64,000 nt of DNA from Liopterus haemorrhoidalis (GCA_963971575.1 OZ020611.1:20434092-20498091), one strand, 5' to 3'; positions 42,707 to 53,112 are shown, counted from the first letter of the stretch. Made by a program: numbers and translations. The notes: generated from the letters alone by a model not told the origin.

Positions 42707-43622
42707 TACATTCTGTTAGGAAAGTAGCGGGAATTGTTAAATAAAGTACACAATTTTCATTTAATCATCAAAATTTAATTTGTCGCCTTCAAAGTAGGCC
42801 CCATTTGATGCAACACACATTTTCCAGCGTTTTTTCTAGTTTTCGAAACACCTTATTTAGGCGCTTTCCGGTATAGCCTTCAGCTCATTCCACGAATTTT
42901 CTTTTATGGCCTCGATCAACTCAAAACGGGTTCCACGTAGCGGCAATTTTAATTTCGGAAATAAAAAGAAGTCACACGGGGCCAAATCTGGTAAATACGG
43001 TGGTTGCTCGATGGTATTTGTCCCGTTTTTGGCCTTAAATTCAGTCACAATTGCTGCTCTATACGATGGTGCATTATCATGTAAAATCTACGAATTGTTC
43101 TTCCACAATTTTGGTCGTTTTTTGACAAATTTTCTCACGCAAACATTTCAATGTGGCCAAATAATATTCTTTATTGACCGTCTGCCCTGTCGGGACTTTA
43201 CTTTTTCGATGTTTTCGTCGGTTGAAGCGGTCGAAGGCCGTCCGGAACGTGGTTTGTCTTCGATGATCTCTCGACCGTTTTTAAACACTTTGAACCACTC
43301 GTACGCCCGTGTTTTTGGTAAAGCTGATTCACCATAACACTTTTCCAACATTTTTAACGTGTCGGCACACGTAATTCCATTCGCAACACAAAGTTTAAGG
43401 CAAACTCTTTGTTCAGTAGTTTTGTTCATTGTAAAAATCGCGACGCACTACTGAAGTTTGTTAACTAAAACAGCCGATGTAATCAAACTGGTTAACAGTG
43501 GCGCTCATGTTTGACACAGTAATTAGGGACAGTGCTGCCATCTTATGAAAAAAATATTTAAAAATATATTAGCGCGGGCTTTATAAATCACAAATTCCCG
43601 CTACTTTTTTGACAGAGTAGTA
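42707..43622 (-). mobile_element. Internally deleted mariner element
   Basis: Left end ACATTCTGTTAGGAAAGTAG then CGGGAATT; right end, inward, CTCTGTCAAAAAAGTAGCGG then GAATT. TA is present just outside or at both termini (42705-42706 and near 43621), although the outermost bases differ slightly. The roughly 915-bp element has a transposase pseudogene on the minus strand that lacks its centre. Confidence 0.8.
42760..43429 (-). pseudogene. Mariner transposase with about 150-residue central deletion
   Basis: From ATG 43429 the frame reads MNKTTEQRVCLKLCVANGIT, LKMLEKCYGESALPKTRAYE, WFKVFKNGREIIEDKPRSGR and PSTASTDENIEKVK. At that point the second helix-turn-helix and the first catalytic D are missing. 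Homology resumes with KNIIWPH-like sequence (expected KEYYLATLKCLREKIR), then ILHDNAPSYRAAIVTEFKAK (second D), EQPPYLPDLAPCDFFLFPKL (third D in APCD) and LRGTRFELIEAIKENSWNEL. The C-terminus after PESA is frameshifted. Motif spacing from HDN to APCD fits DD34D. The deletion removes catalytic function. Confidence 0.85.
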
Positions 43623-43624
43623 TT

Positions 43625-44017
43625 ATTAATAATATACAAATATTATTAATAGTATAATTAACACAAATACATAGGCAGGGTGCTAGGAAAGTTTTGTCGT
43701 ACAATTTTATTTTTCACTATTTTGCATCATTTATAAACAAATGTCTCGTGGACCGTTTTCAGCCCATCTTCATATGTTTTGAGCGGCCCGCTTATTTATT
43801 TTAATTACAAATTCAATGCGGCCCACTTGATTGGAGGGGGGTCAGGGGTTTGAGGTTTTTTTTTTTAGGACACTTGCACTGTGGAAAGTAAAGTGTTTTT
43901 AGCCAGAACTTGTTGTTTCTACAATCATAATACAAAGTAGGCTTTGAGCACAAAGTAAAAAAAAAAACGCTCAATATAACCAAAAAATGTCAAAATAAAA
44001 AAAAGGCATTCCACCGC
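43625..44017. other. Unassigned sequence with hAT-like fragments
   Basis: GTGGACCGTTTTCAGCCC and GCGGCCCACTTGATTGG near 43750-43840 resemble pieces of hAT MITEs, without clear ends. Confidence 0.35.
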
Positions 44018-44031
44018 ATAATACGCGATTA

Positions 44032-44216
44032 TTTATTTATTTAATTTTTGGTCTTAGCTACTGGTGGCCATTAACCAGTATATCTTTTATTTTTATTTTG
44101 GATACTTTAGTAATTTTATGTCAAATATAAACATCCATGCCATCACCGAGATTCGAACCAGAGCCCCCATGGTTAGCAGTCAAATCAGTTGACCATACGC
44201 CATAGCAACCGGCGTA
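44032..44216 (-). mobile_element. tRNA-derived SINE, copy 2, with 14-bp target duplication
   Basis: On the minus strand the head contains GGCGTATGGTCAACTG (A-box region), GACTGCTAACCATGGG and CTGGTTCGAATCTCGGTGAT (B box). The body and tail match copy 1 at 32963. Flanked by ATAATACGCGATTA at 44018-44031 and 44217-44230. Same family as copy 1, opposite strand, with a diverged head. Confidence 0.9.
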
Positions 44217-44231
44217 TAATACGCGATTAGC

Positions 44232-45080
44232 TCGTTTTCATGTATAATTACCTTCTTTCCAGGACAACGTGTAAATAGTTTCGATATAATTAATAATTAT
44301 TAATTCGTTCTACCTTTGTTGCAATAAATTTTCGTTAATTAAGTTAATTTTATTTCATCCAAATATTTAAAAGTTATGGAAAACAGTGACAGCAATATTT
44401 CATGCACACAACAAAAAAACATAATTAGAATTAGCTAAAAATCTTTTGGGATCCTGTATTATAATAAAAATAATATAAATTGTACTTTTAATATAAAAAT
44501 AAATGATAAATTGATAGTGTCATTATTAATAGTGTCGTATGTGATTGTAGAAAAAATCTTGTGTGTGATTCGAGTGCAAAGCGTGATTGCCTTTCTCAAG
44601 AGACTATCGCGTTCGCTGCGAGTCGCGCGACAACTGTCTCCTTCGAGCAACAATTCGCCCCTTTGTGCTCTTAATATGGTACACACAGCTATTTCGTCCC
44701 TTTACTTCAGAATATAATCTTAGATGTATATTCTGATATCATAATTGGTTTTAATGTAGCTACTGCATAATTAAATTGGCGTAATGTAATAAATTGTACA
44801 TAACTTAATAACCAAAGGTGTTATAATAAAGACCTACTTTTAAATTGCATATTTGCGAGTTTATTTTTGAATTAACTTTTAAATTAGATGTCCACATAAA
44901 TTCACACTACCAAATTACAATAACACTTTTGTGCATTTTAAACCAGAGCCACTCAAACTTTTATTATGTAGTTTTATTATTTGATTAAATTTAAATTATA
45001 TCACCAAGAAAAATTTTCTCTTTCTACATTTGGGTGGTGAGAAGGTAGTGTAGCCAACCGTCCTCCACGATAGTTCTTCT
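44232..45080. other. Unassigned sequence with a GC-rich pocket
   Basis: 44570-44660 is CpG-rich (TCGCGTTCGCTGCGAGTCGC), and AATAAAG occurs at about 44825. This could be a solo LTR but no boundaries or duplication were found. Confidence 0.35.
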
Positions 45081-45084
45081 TTTT

Positions 45085-45735
45085 CCTGAAATATTCTCCC
45101 GTCCTCCCCTTTTTTCAGATTTTTAGTTTAACTCCTTTGGGTCAAAAATTACTGTCCTGCACCCTTTAGACAGCGACTTTTTTAGTACATTTTTGGAAAA
45201 AATCGTATTAATTTATATATATGTTTTTTTGGAAAAACTTTTCGTTCCTTTATCTACGTCTTAAGTGTTTTCTTTCTATAACACAAAAAATTGATATTTT
45301 TCAAAACACTAGTCTGATCAAAAATTCCTGTTGAATTATTTCGGTTCCCATCAATGAACAATATGGAGATTTTTTCAGATTTTTAGATCAACCCCTCTGG
45401 GGGTGGAGTACAAAAGGTTATTGACATATTTTTGGCAAAAATACCACAAAAAAAAAGATTTTTCAAAAATAAAAAATTTCTTGATTATCCAGCAATTAAT
45501 ACCCCACTCAAAATTAAAAAATAAATAGTTATATTTTTATTAAATACATATTTGTTCATATATTTCTCGTGATATGACCTTTTTTTGAACTATTAGTATT
45601 TTTCCTATATGTGGGTCAAACAGATTCAAATTTCAACTTTCTATGTTCAGCCGTTTATTTCTAATTTCAGACAGACAGACACATGAGTGGCGTATAAGGG
45701 TTTTTTGGTGGTCATATCTACTAAATCCTAAAAAT
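45085..45735 (+). repeat. Family A repeat, diverged copy
   Basis: Ordered blocks: GATCAAAAATTCCTGTTGAA, TCGGTTCCCATCAATG, TCCTATATGTGGGTCAAA, CAGCCGTTT, a short CAGA tract at 45672 and AAGGGTTTTTTGGTGGTCAT. Immediately followed by family B. Confidence 0.65.
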
Positions 45736-45736
45736 G

Positions 45737-46319
45737 AGCTGTGGCCACCACAAGACCGACCGCCATCACAAAGTACTTGTATAAAATACATTCTAGCAAC
45801 AGAGTAGAAATAACTTGGTCTAATATTTTCTAACAAAGATATTATTTATCATGACCATGAAACGTTACATATAAGTATGAAAAAATAGATACTTAGAAAA
45901 AAATCGTTTTATCAAAAAATGTCTTCAATAAAAGTTGTTAGTTATTGCTTTTATAGCAACTTTTGTTCAATAAATTTTTTCGAAATATTTTTCTGTTGCT
46001 AAATATTCGCAAAAATCTTAAATCGACACGAGTAAACTCCCATTTCTAGTCAACCGATTGTTACCAAAAGTTGATCAACTCGTGTCATTGATGTCAAAAG
46101 CTCAAATATGTAGTTTCATAAAAATCCATTTAGGCGAATTTGCTCTGCACGTTTACATACAGACGGACGGACGGACAGACAGACAGACCGACAGACATCA
46201 TGCTAAAAATAGTCAAAATGTTATGTAGGGACCTCAATTCGTGGAGATCCATCGAAATCTCGAAATGTCAAAATCGGTATGATCACAATATCTCCCTTAT
46301 ATATGTTGACGGTCGGTAA
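45737..46319 (+). repeat. Family B repeat, shortest complete copy
   Basis: Starts AGCTGTGGCCACCACAAG then ACCGACCGCCATC, and ends TATGTTGACGGTCGGTAA. It contains TTTTTCTGTTGCTAAATATT, ATCGACACGAGTAAACTCCC, a CGGACAGACAGACAGACC tract at about 46160-46195 and GTGGAGATCCATCGAAATCT. No MITEs, so it serves as the empty-site reference for the copy at 31 kb. Confidence 0.75.
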
Positions 46320-46438
46320 AAAAATAAGTCAGTTTTATGAATAATGGGAAGTGTATAGTAATTAGTGTTAATTGGATCTAGCGGCACCTTTCCTGTTGAA
46401 CATTGAGAATCAAATTTAGGGAGAAATTTTCTTTCCTA

Positions 46439-48102
46439 CACTGCAAATCTCAAGTGAGTACTAGTACTCATTTAAAGTGCGTACATTGCTTGTCCTCGTT
46501 TTTACTCACGTACAAGTGAGTACTTCTGTACGCACTTTAAATTACTTACTACTAGTACTCACTTAAAGTGCTCACTAGTACTCACTTAAAGTGAGTACTA
46601 GTACGCGTTTTAAATGTGTAGTGGAAAGGAAGAGAGGGTAGTAATACGCACTTATAGTGCGTACATAGGTATAAAACTCTTTTCTTGAGTGACGTCACAA
46701 TAAAGCTTTAAAATTCAGGAAAAGTAAAAATGTTGATTGAACATCAGAAAAATAGTTTTTAAATTATTATAATGAATAATTTATACACTTTTTTGCCAAT
46801 TCTCAATGCAATCCTTTTCCAGAATTTATGAAGCTTCATATTTTTCTGTAAATAATAAAATGCGATTATTATTATTTCTTGAATATATTTATTTAAAAAA
46901 TTTTCAAACCTTTCAGATATTACAACTAAAATAATTATAATGATTAAGTATAAGTATGAACTTAGTTATCATCTAAAATTCAATAAATTATTCTAAACAA
47001 TTTCTACGAATAATAGAAGATAAAAATTATGATTTTCTCCTTAGTTACATTTTGAAACGTATTATTTTAGTATCTAAAATATAATGTAATTGTCTCGGTA
47101 ATTATGTCGTATAATAGAATCAATGTTAAATCTTTAAACATATCTAGAAGGTACCTGAATTAATCTGAGCGCATTTATTCCTAAAATAATGCAATCATCA
47201 CATGTGCTATTATTATATCGCATTTAAATTAAAACTGCATATTTGTATAACTAACTTTGAGGCTTCCGAACCTTCTTAAACAAAAACTATGCAAAAATAA
47301 ATTCTGGCTTCAGCAGCCTCTCAATGCTACATTTCACTTTATTATTATTATTTTTCACTTTTACTTAACTTTAAATTCACTTATTAATCAGCAGATACTT
47401 TGGCACTTTTTTTTAAATTTTTAATTGTCTAATAAACGTTAATATTCGCGACTGAAACTAACGTTGGCGGCGCTGCTTACAACAGCTAATGGCGGACGAA
47501 AAGCGTATATGTCAGAAGTTTTTTCTTAATATTTATCTGTTCAAACAATATTTCGGCAAAAAAGCACTGTATTTAAGTCACTATATTTTAAAATACTTCT
47601 TAATTCACATAAACTGCAGCACAACACGCTACAAATGTTATCCAAATATACGCTTCTGTTTAATTTAGCCAGTCAGCACCAGATGTCTCACTGTTATTTG
47701 CAGTCGCGAATTGTACTATTATTTGGTTGTTTAGTTTTAAAGAGCATATATGACAGGAAATTTAATATGTTAGGTTAGGTTAGAAATTCATCGCAAGTAT
47801 ATTGAAAGTACGCATTTAAAATGAGTATTAGTACTCACATATAACGCGTATTAAAAGTACGCATTTAAAATGAGTATTATTACTCACATATAACGCGTAG
47901 TTTCAGTTCCGCTTTAGAGTGAGTACTTGTACTCGTTTTACGGGAGTATTTTGAAGTACTCATTTATAACGAGTACTAGTACTCACTTCAAGTGCGTACA
48001 CTTATCTCCTTCTTCAAAGTGAGTACAAGTACGCACTTTAAATGAGTAATATAAAAAGTACTCATTTAAAAGGAGTACTATTACTCACTAAGATTTGCAG
48101 TG
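46439..48102. mobile_element. CACTG-ended DNA transposon with subterminal palindrome arrays
   Basis: Left terminus CACTGCAAATCTCAAGTGAG and, inward from the right, CACTGCAAATCTTAGTGAG. TA flanks both sides (46437-46438 and 48103-48104). The outer 220-290 bp on each side carry repeated GTACT-based units: the palindrome GAGTACTAGTACTC and its variants joined by CACTTTAAAGTGCGTAC-like spacers. The 1.1-kb centre has no open frame of note. Known: CACTA/EnSpm transposons have CACT termini, 2-3 bp target duplications and arrays of subterminal transposase-binding repeats. Inferred: this is a non-autonomous CACTA-like element. The 2-bp TA duplication is unusual for that group, so another superfamily remains possible. 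Confidence 0.75.
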
Positions 48103-48105
48103 TAG

Positions 48106-48870
48106 ACCTTTCTTAGAGTGAAAAATTCAAAATTCAAAAATGTTGGACGCTTTAATGAACCCTGCTTTAGAAATTGCTCTGTGAATTGGGAATTTACTGT
48201 CTTAAGTTTATTATTGTTATGAATTTTTGGTCTTAGTGATTTGGTGCACCTTCATTCTTCGAAACGATAACCAATTTCCTGAAACATGAACTCAAGGTGT
48301 TATTCCTCTTAAATTTGGTACTGCTGATCGCGGTTAACCCTCAAAAGAAACACTACTATGTTTACAAGCATTCCAAATAGATATATCGCAACCCAAATAT
48401 ATTATATTAACCAAACGAAACCTCTTTATCTACTTTATATTTTACCAATAATAAATTTCAAAGTTTAAATATGACAATCTATACAAACAGATTCACACTA
48501 TCTCTTCCACGATGGCCTGCGGTTCTTAATTTCTTTTATATATCAATTTATTTTATTTCTTTATTACAAACACCCAGCAGACAATTTGCGAGTGGTTTTA
48601 CATTGTTCCCGTATCTTTAATCAGGGGCGTAACGAGATTTTAAGGGGGAGGGACTACCAAAAAAATTAATAATATGGAGGGGAGATCTATTTTTTATTTT
48701 TATGTTTTTGATTAGGGTACATGATTACAATGCAAGGGAATGTTATTAAAGAAAAATTACAAACGTAAATAAATGATAGAGAGAAAAAAAGAAGATTTAT
48801 CTGTTGTTCTTTATCATCATCAATGTGGTTCCTTTAATACTCTTTTATTAGGTGTGTGCTAAAGTTTTTG
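48106..48870. other. Unassigned sequence with one hAT-MITE-like end
   Basis: CAGGGGCGTAACGAGATTTT near 48622 followed by G runs resembles a hAT-MITE terminus; no partner found. No gene. Confidence 0.4.
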
Positions 48871-48872
48871 AC

Positions 48873-48905
48873 TTTTTAGGATTTCGTAGGCATGACCCTT
48901 ATATT
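48873..48905 (-). repeat. Family A terminal motif, reverse orientation
   Basis: TTTTTAGGATTTCGTAGGCA then TGACCCTTATA is the reverse complement of the family A 3' end. Confidence 0.5.
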
Positions 48906-48939
48906 GCCATTCATGTGTTCGTAGGTCCAGATTGCCGGT

Positions 48940-49115
48940 TTTAGAAGTCCTGGAGCACCGATGCAAAAAAAAAGGAATACAAATCCAAGTGATGATAAAA
49001 AAAGAAAGACGAATCCAAATGAAGACAAAAAAAGGAAGACAAAATCCAAATGAAGACAAAAAAAGGAAGACGAATCCAAGTGAAGATAAATGAAGGCGAA
49101 TCCAAATGAAAACAA
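48940..49115. repeat. Minisatellite GAATCCAAGTGATGACAAAA, block 1
   Basis: Units of about 28-30 bp, AGACGAATCCAAGTGATGAC followed by AAAAAAAGGA, four to five copies. Blocks 2 and 3 follow at 50155 and 50795, separated by families A and B. Confidence 0.8.
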
Positions 49116-49126
49116 AAAAAATTTAT

Positions 49127-50049
49127 ATGAAGTGTGAATTATCACACACTTCAGGGTTTTGCAGGTATTTAGTAACTGAATGATTATTTGGGATGCCAAA
49201 ACAAATTTTATGTCAAAATATTTTTTTATGAATTTTAATTCGAATGCCTAATACCATTATTTAAGTTTCTAAATATGTGCAGTATTTTTTTTACATAGCA
49301 AGGTTCATTAAGATTTTGAAAATTGCGCTTATGGCTTCTATTGGTTGCTTAAATCATTAGCCCCGCCCTCTGATTTCGTCTACATCAAACATAGAACTGG
49401 TTATTAAATTTACGCTTTTAAAAATTAAATGCAACATTTACCAAAATATAACTAGAATTTTTACAAAATAATTTAAACAATAGAAAATTGCAAAAAAAAA
49501 ACAAAAAAATTAAAATTGACAGGATTCGAACTCTGGTTTGCAAGTTACCTGTTTGGCAAATTAGAAAACCAATGACGAAACGCACATCGATATGAGCGCT
49601 GATTAATCTACTGGGTTACATAGCGAATTAAATATTTAACATATTTTGGTTAAAAACACAAAAAATGCATTATTTTCCGAAAAAATCTGATCAAAAATTC
49701 CTGTTGTACTATTCCGGTTCACACCATTTTTAGTTTAAACCATCTGGGTTACAGGGTGTGGGACAAAATTTTTTTTGCACAATTTTGGCAAATATCGCCT
49801 AAAAATAAATTATTTTGTAAAAATAAAATTTTGATCGTTAATCCACATAAGAAGGGGTTTCATTCGATATCCTACTCAGAATTTAAAAAAAATTTTTTTT
49901 TTTTCAAAGAGCACATATTTGTTTATATTTTTAGGTGGATATGTTTTTTAGATGTTTTAGTATTTTTCCTATGTGCGGGTCAAAAAGTTGTACAAGCATG
50001 TCAAATTTCAACTCTCTAGGTTTAGCCGTTTGGCTACAATTTTTATCGA

Positions 50050-50103
<54 letters not shown>

Positions 50104-50152
50104 GACAAAATGACGGTATAAGGGTTTTTTGGTCATACCTACAAAACCCTAA
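49127..50152 (+). repeat. Family A repeat, most complete copy
   Basis: Opens with the hairpin GAAGTGTGAATTATCACACA followed by TCAGGGTTTTGCAGGTATTT, and continues AATGATTATTTGGGATGCCA, GAATGCCTAATACCATTATT and GGTTCATTAAGATTTTGAAA. A tRNA-like block on the minus strand (49510-49585, with AGAGTTCGAATCCTGTC) follows, then GATCAAAAATTCCTGTTGTA, TTTAGCCGTTTGGCTACAAT, (CAGA)13 at 50050-50104 and AAGGGTTTTTTGGTCATACC. It closes CTACAAAACCCTAAAAA. The left CAGGGTTTTGCAGGTAT and right (inward) TAGGGTTTTGTAGGTAT are inverted. About 1 kb, no coding capacity. Confidence 0.75.
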
Positions 50153-50342
50153 AAAGGAAAACGAATCCAAGTAATGACAAAAAAATAAATAAAGACGAAT
50201 CCAAGTGGACCAAAAAAGGAAGACGAATTCAAGTGATGAAATATAAAGAAAGACGAATCCAAGTGAAGACAAAAAAAAAGCAAGACGAATTCAAGTAATG
50301 ACAAAAAAAAGAAAGACGAATTCAAGTGAAGACAAAAAAGAT
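50153..50342. repeat. Minisatellite GAATCCAAGTGATGACAAAA, block 2
   Basis: Five to six units between family A and family B. Confidence 0.8.
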
Positions 50343-50794
50343 CAGCTGTGGCCACCATAGGACCGACCGCCATCATAAAGTACTTGTATAAAATACATTC
50401 TAGCAGCAGAGTAGAAATAACTTGACCTAATATTTTCTAACAAATATTATTTATCATGACCATGGAAACGGTACATATTCGTAATTAAACACTTTCTATG
50501 AAACATCGTTTTAATTTCGGTGTGCTAACAAGTTTTCAAAAATATCACCGTTAACTTGTAAACATAGTCTACTTCGCCTACGAAGAGCGTCCGTTGTTCT
50601 CCTGATTGTTTCATGCCTTTCTTTAATATCTATTGCAGTATTTCTAATTCTTCGAATTAATGCATCTTGAGTATCTACTTTGACAATCATATAACAAAGT
50701 TAGAGTTTTTTTTACTTGTTTTTACATGTACAATACATTCCTGAAGTTCGGCCCATTCCTCCCCACTCACCCTGTATATGTTGGCGGTCGGTAA
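50343..50794 (+). repeat. Family B repeat, copy with divergent interior
   Basis: Begins CAGCTGTGGCCACCATAGG then ACCGACCGCCATC and ends TGTTGGCGGTCGGTAA, where the inverted ends ACCGACCGCCA match exactly. The first 120 bp match other copies; the interior after about 50490 is different and lacks the CAGA tract. Confidence 0.7.
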
Positions 50795-51050
50795 AAAGGA
50801 AAACGAATCTAAGTGATGACAAAAAAAAAAGGAAATCGGATCTAAGTGATGACAAAACTAGAGGCGGAGCCTAATGATTTGAAAAAAAGGAAGACGAATC
50901 CAAGTCATGACAAAAATGGAAGTCTGATCTACATGATGACAGGAAAAAGAAGACGAAGTTAAATGATGACAAAAAAGAAGACGACTCTAAGTAATTACAA
51001 AAAAGGAAATCGGAACCAAGTGATGACCAAAAAATAAAAAGACGCACCTC
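50795..51050. repeat. Minisatellite GAATCCAAGTGATGACAAAA, block 3
   Basis: Seven to eight degenerate units after family B. Confidence 0.8.
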
Positions 51051-51094
51051 AAACACTTATTTAACGTCTCTTTAACATACTGCATCGTCTGTTT

Positions 51095-51240
51095 AACATA
51101 CAGAGCCGGTCCGCGTCTGTCTGCCTGTATTGTAAAAATTGTGGCAAAACGGTTCGACCTAGAGAGCTAAATTTGGCAGACATATATACAGCCGTTACAA
51201 GGACAGGGTGATTGCGGGTTTGAGGTGCCCAACACTTCTA
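51095..51240 (-). repeat. Family A core in reverse orientation
   Basis: GTCTGTCTGCCTGTATTGTA, then AAAATTGTGGCAAAACGGTT and CGACCTAGAGAG, is the reverse complement of the CTAGG…AGCCGTTT…CAATTTTTA…CAGACAGAC block. Confidence 0.6.
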
Positions 51241-51832
51241 TCCTCTTTCATCGTTATCCTTTCATTTTCAGTATTTTTAACTTCGTAACTGTAAGTAAAA
51301 TCAATGAATATGCATATCTGATTTAGATGATTTATTAACTGTATCAGTGCTCATATTATTGCAGTTAATTAAGCATTTAAAATAAATAAACTTTCTTATT
51401 AAAGTAGAAGTAATTAATCAAATCATACTCAGAGAAATTCAGAGTTCCATGGCTCAGATATTTTGATAGATGTCTGAGCTGCCCAAAGATAAGAGTTTTT
51501 AGATCAAATATTTCATATGTGCTCCATTAGTGTCTCATCCTATTTATCAAGAATAAAAGATAAGATTCTGAAATATTTTTCCACATTAGAACATTTTTGC
51601 TATAATTTGAAACTGGGATACGTACCTAGTTAAAATTTTTAATCATATCTATGATATTCATCATGGTAATTGGAATAACATTTCATGAAATTACAAATCT
51701 GTACCAATAAAAATATTTTAAAATAATTAAAATTGTTTTACTTCAAGGGAAATAATAAACGAGGACTGTTTGAGGAGTGGCTTGGTTTGGGTAGTTATAC
51801 AGGGTAGTAGAAGTGACTGTATATAGTTTATA
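51241..51832. other. Unassigned AT-rich sequence
   Basis: No feature recognised. Confidence 0.4.
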
Positions 51833-51834
51833 TA

Positions 51835-52697
51835 CATGGTGTTTGTTTGCAACGGGGCACCCCGAAATCTCCTTTATTTGTAAAGATACAAAAAATCTTC
51901 AGAACAAAAGTTAAACTAGACAAAAAGGCCCATCTAAAGGTTACTATAAGAATTCTGAGGCACTTCCGGTTTCACCGGATATGATGTCAACTTTTGATCT
52001 ACCATAGGAAATCGATAATTTTATATTTTTTTCCTAAAAGTACATTAAAATAGCTTTACAATGACACCAAAAGTCATATTTTTATGTTAACCATTTCAAA
52101 ATGGTGACCATTTCTTTACAAAATAATAATCAACATAAGTTGAACGTAGCAAGATTTGAAAACAATAAAAAAAGAAACAAAATATCTCTAAAATAAACTA
52201 TTTGACTATTTAGAAAAAAAAAACTATTACTTTTTACAATTATTTTACAAAAAAAAAAAAAAATACAAATGTTCGCTCAATCCACCATTATTGTCCACAC
52301 ATTTTCTCATTCTTAATAAAAACTCTTCCATCGCCCTTATAAGAGTCGTTTTTATTGTTTTCAAAGCTTGTTACGTTCAACTTTGTAAAACTTATGTTGA
52401 TTATTATTTTGTAAATAAATGGTCACCATTTTGAAATGGTTAACATAAAAATATGATTTTTTGGTGTCATTGTAAAGCTAATTTAATGTACTTTTAGGAA
52501 ACAAATATAAAATTATCGATTCTCTATGCTAGATCAAAAGTTGACCTCATTTCCGGTGAAACCGGAAGTGACTCAGAATTCTTATAGTAACCTTTAGATG
52601 GGCCTTTTTGTCCAGTTTAACTTTTGTTCTGAAGATTTTTTGTATCTTTACAAATAAAGGAGATTTTCGGGGTGCCCCGTTTCAAACAAACACCCTG
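51835..52697 (-). mobile_element. 863-bp foldback element with about 340-bp inverted repeats
   Basis: Arms at 51835-52172 and 52352-52697 are inverted copies. They start CATGGTGTTTGTTTGCAAC and CAGGGTGTTTGTTTGAAAC (inward) and share GGGGCACCCCGAAA, CTTCCGGTTTCACCGG and AACCATTTCAAAATGGT. TA flanks both sides (51833-51834 and 52698-52699). The roughly 180-bp loop codes on the minus strand for RAMEEFLLRMRKCVDNNGGL then SEHL, which resembles the last residues of Tc1/mariner-type transposases. This suggests a deletion derivative. Very strong hairpin potential. Confidence 0.85.
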
Positions 52698-52714
52698 TAT
52701 ATCTCGAGATGTGA

Positions 52715-53112
52715 TTTTTTTAACTCTCAGTATTTTTCCTATATGTGGGTCAAAGAGTTGTGTAACCATGCCAAATTTCAAATTTCTATGTTAAGCCGTT
52801 TGGCTACTACAAAGTGATAATTTAATGGCGAGACGACGTCACCGAATTATCAAATAAAATAATAGAAAATCAAATAAAAGAATGGCAGGAAATCATTGAC
52901 TCAATAATTTGGAGATGGCGGAAGTGTCTACTACGCGCATGCGCGCATAATCGCCTGCTACGATGTGTATGAAACGGCAAATTATTAAAACTTCCAGTGA
53001 CGTCGTCTCGCCATTAAATAATCACTCTGTATTTCTACCGTACAGACAGACAGACAGATACATGAGTGTCGTTATAAGGGTTTTTTTGGTGGTCATACTT
53101 ACAAAACCCTAA
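52715..53112 (+). repeat. Family A 3' part interrupted by a MITE
   Basis: TCCTATATGTGGGTCAAAGA, AGCCGTTTGGCTAC, then the MITE 52810-53029, then TATTTCTACCGTACAGACAG and AAGGGTTTTTTTGGTGGTCA. Removing the MITE and one TA restores the family A order seen elsewhere. Confidence 0.75.
52810..53029. mobile_element. 220-bp MITE with TA duplication
   Basis: Ends CAAAGTGATAATTTAATGGC and, inward from the right, CAGAGTGATTATTTAATGGC; both continue GAGACGACGTCAC. TA flanks both sides (52808-52809, 53030-53031). GC-rich centre with GCGCATGCGCGC. No coding. Confidence 0.93.

Noticed and set aside
44560..44860. Solo LTR
   Set aside because: A GC-rich pocket and AATAAAG are present but no TG…CA ends or target duplication could be identified.
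47769..47787. Telomere-like TTAGGTTAGGTTAG
   Set aside because: Only about three units inside a transposon; not an array.
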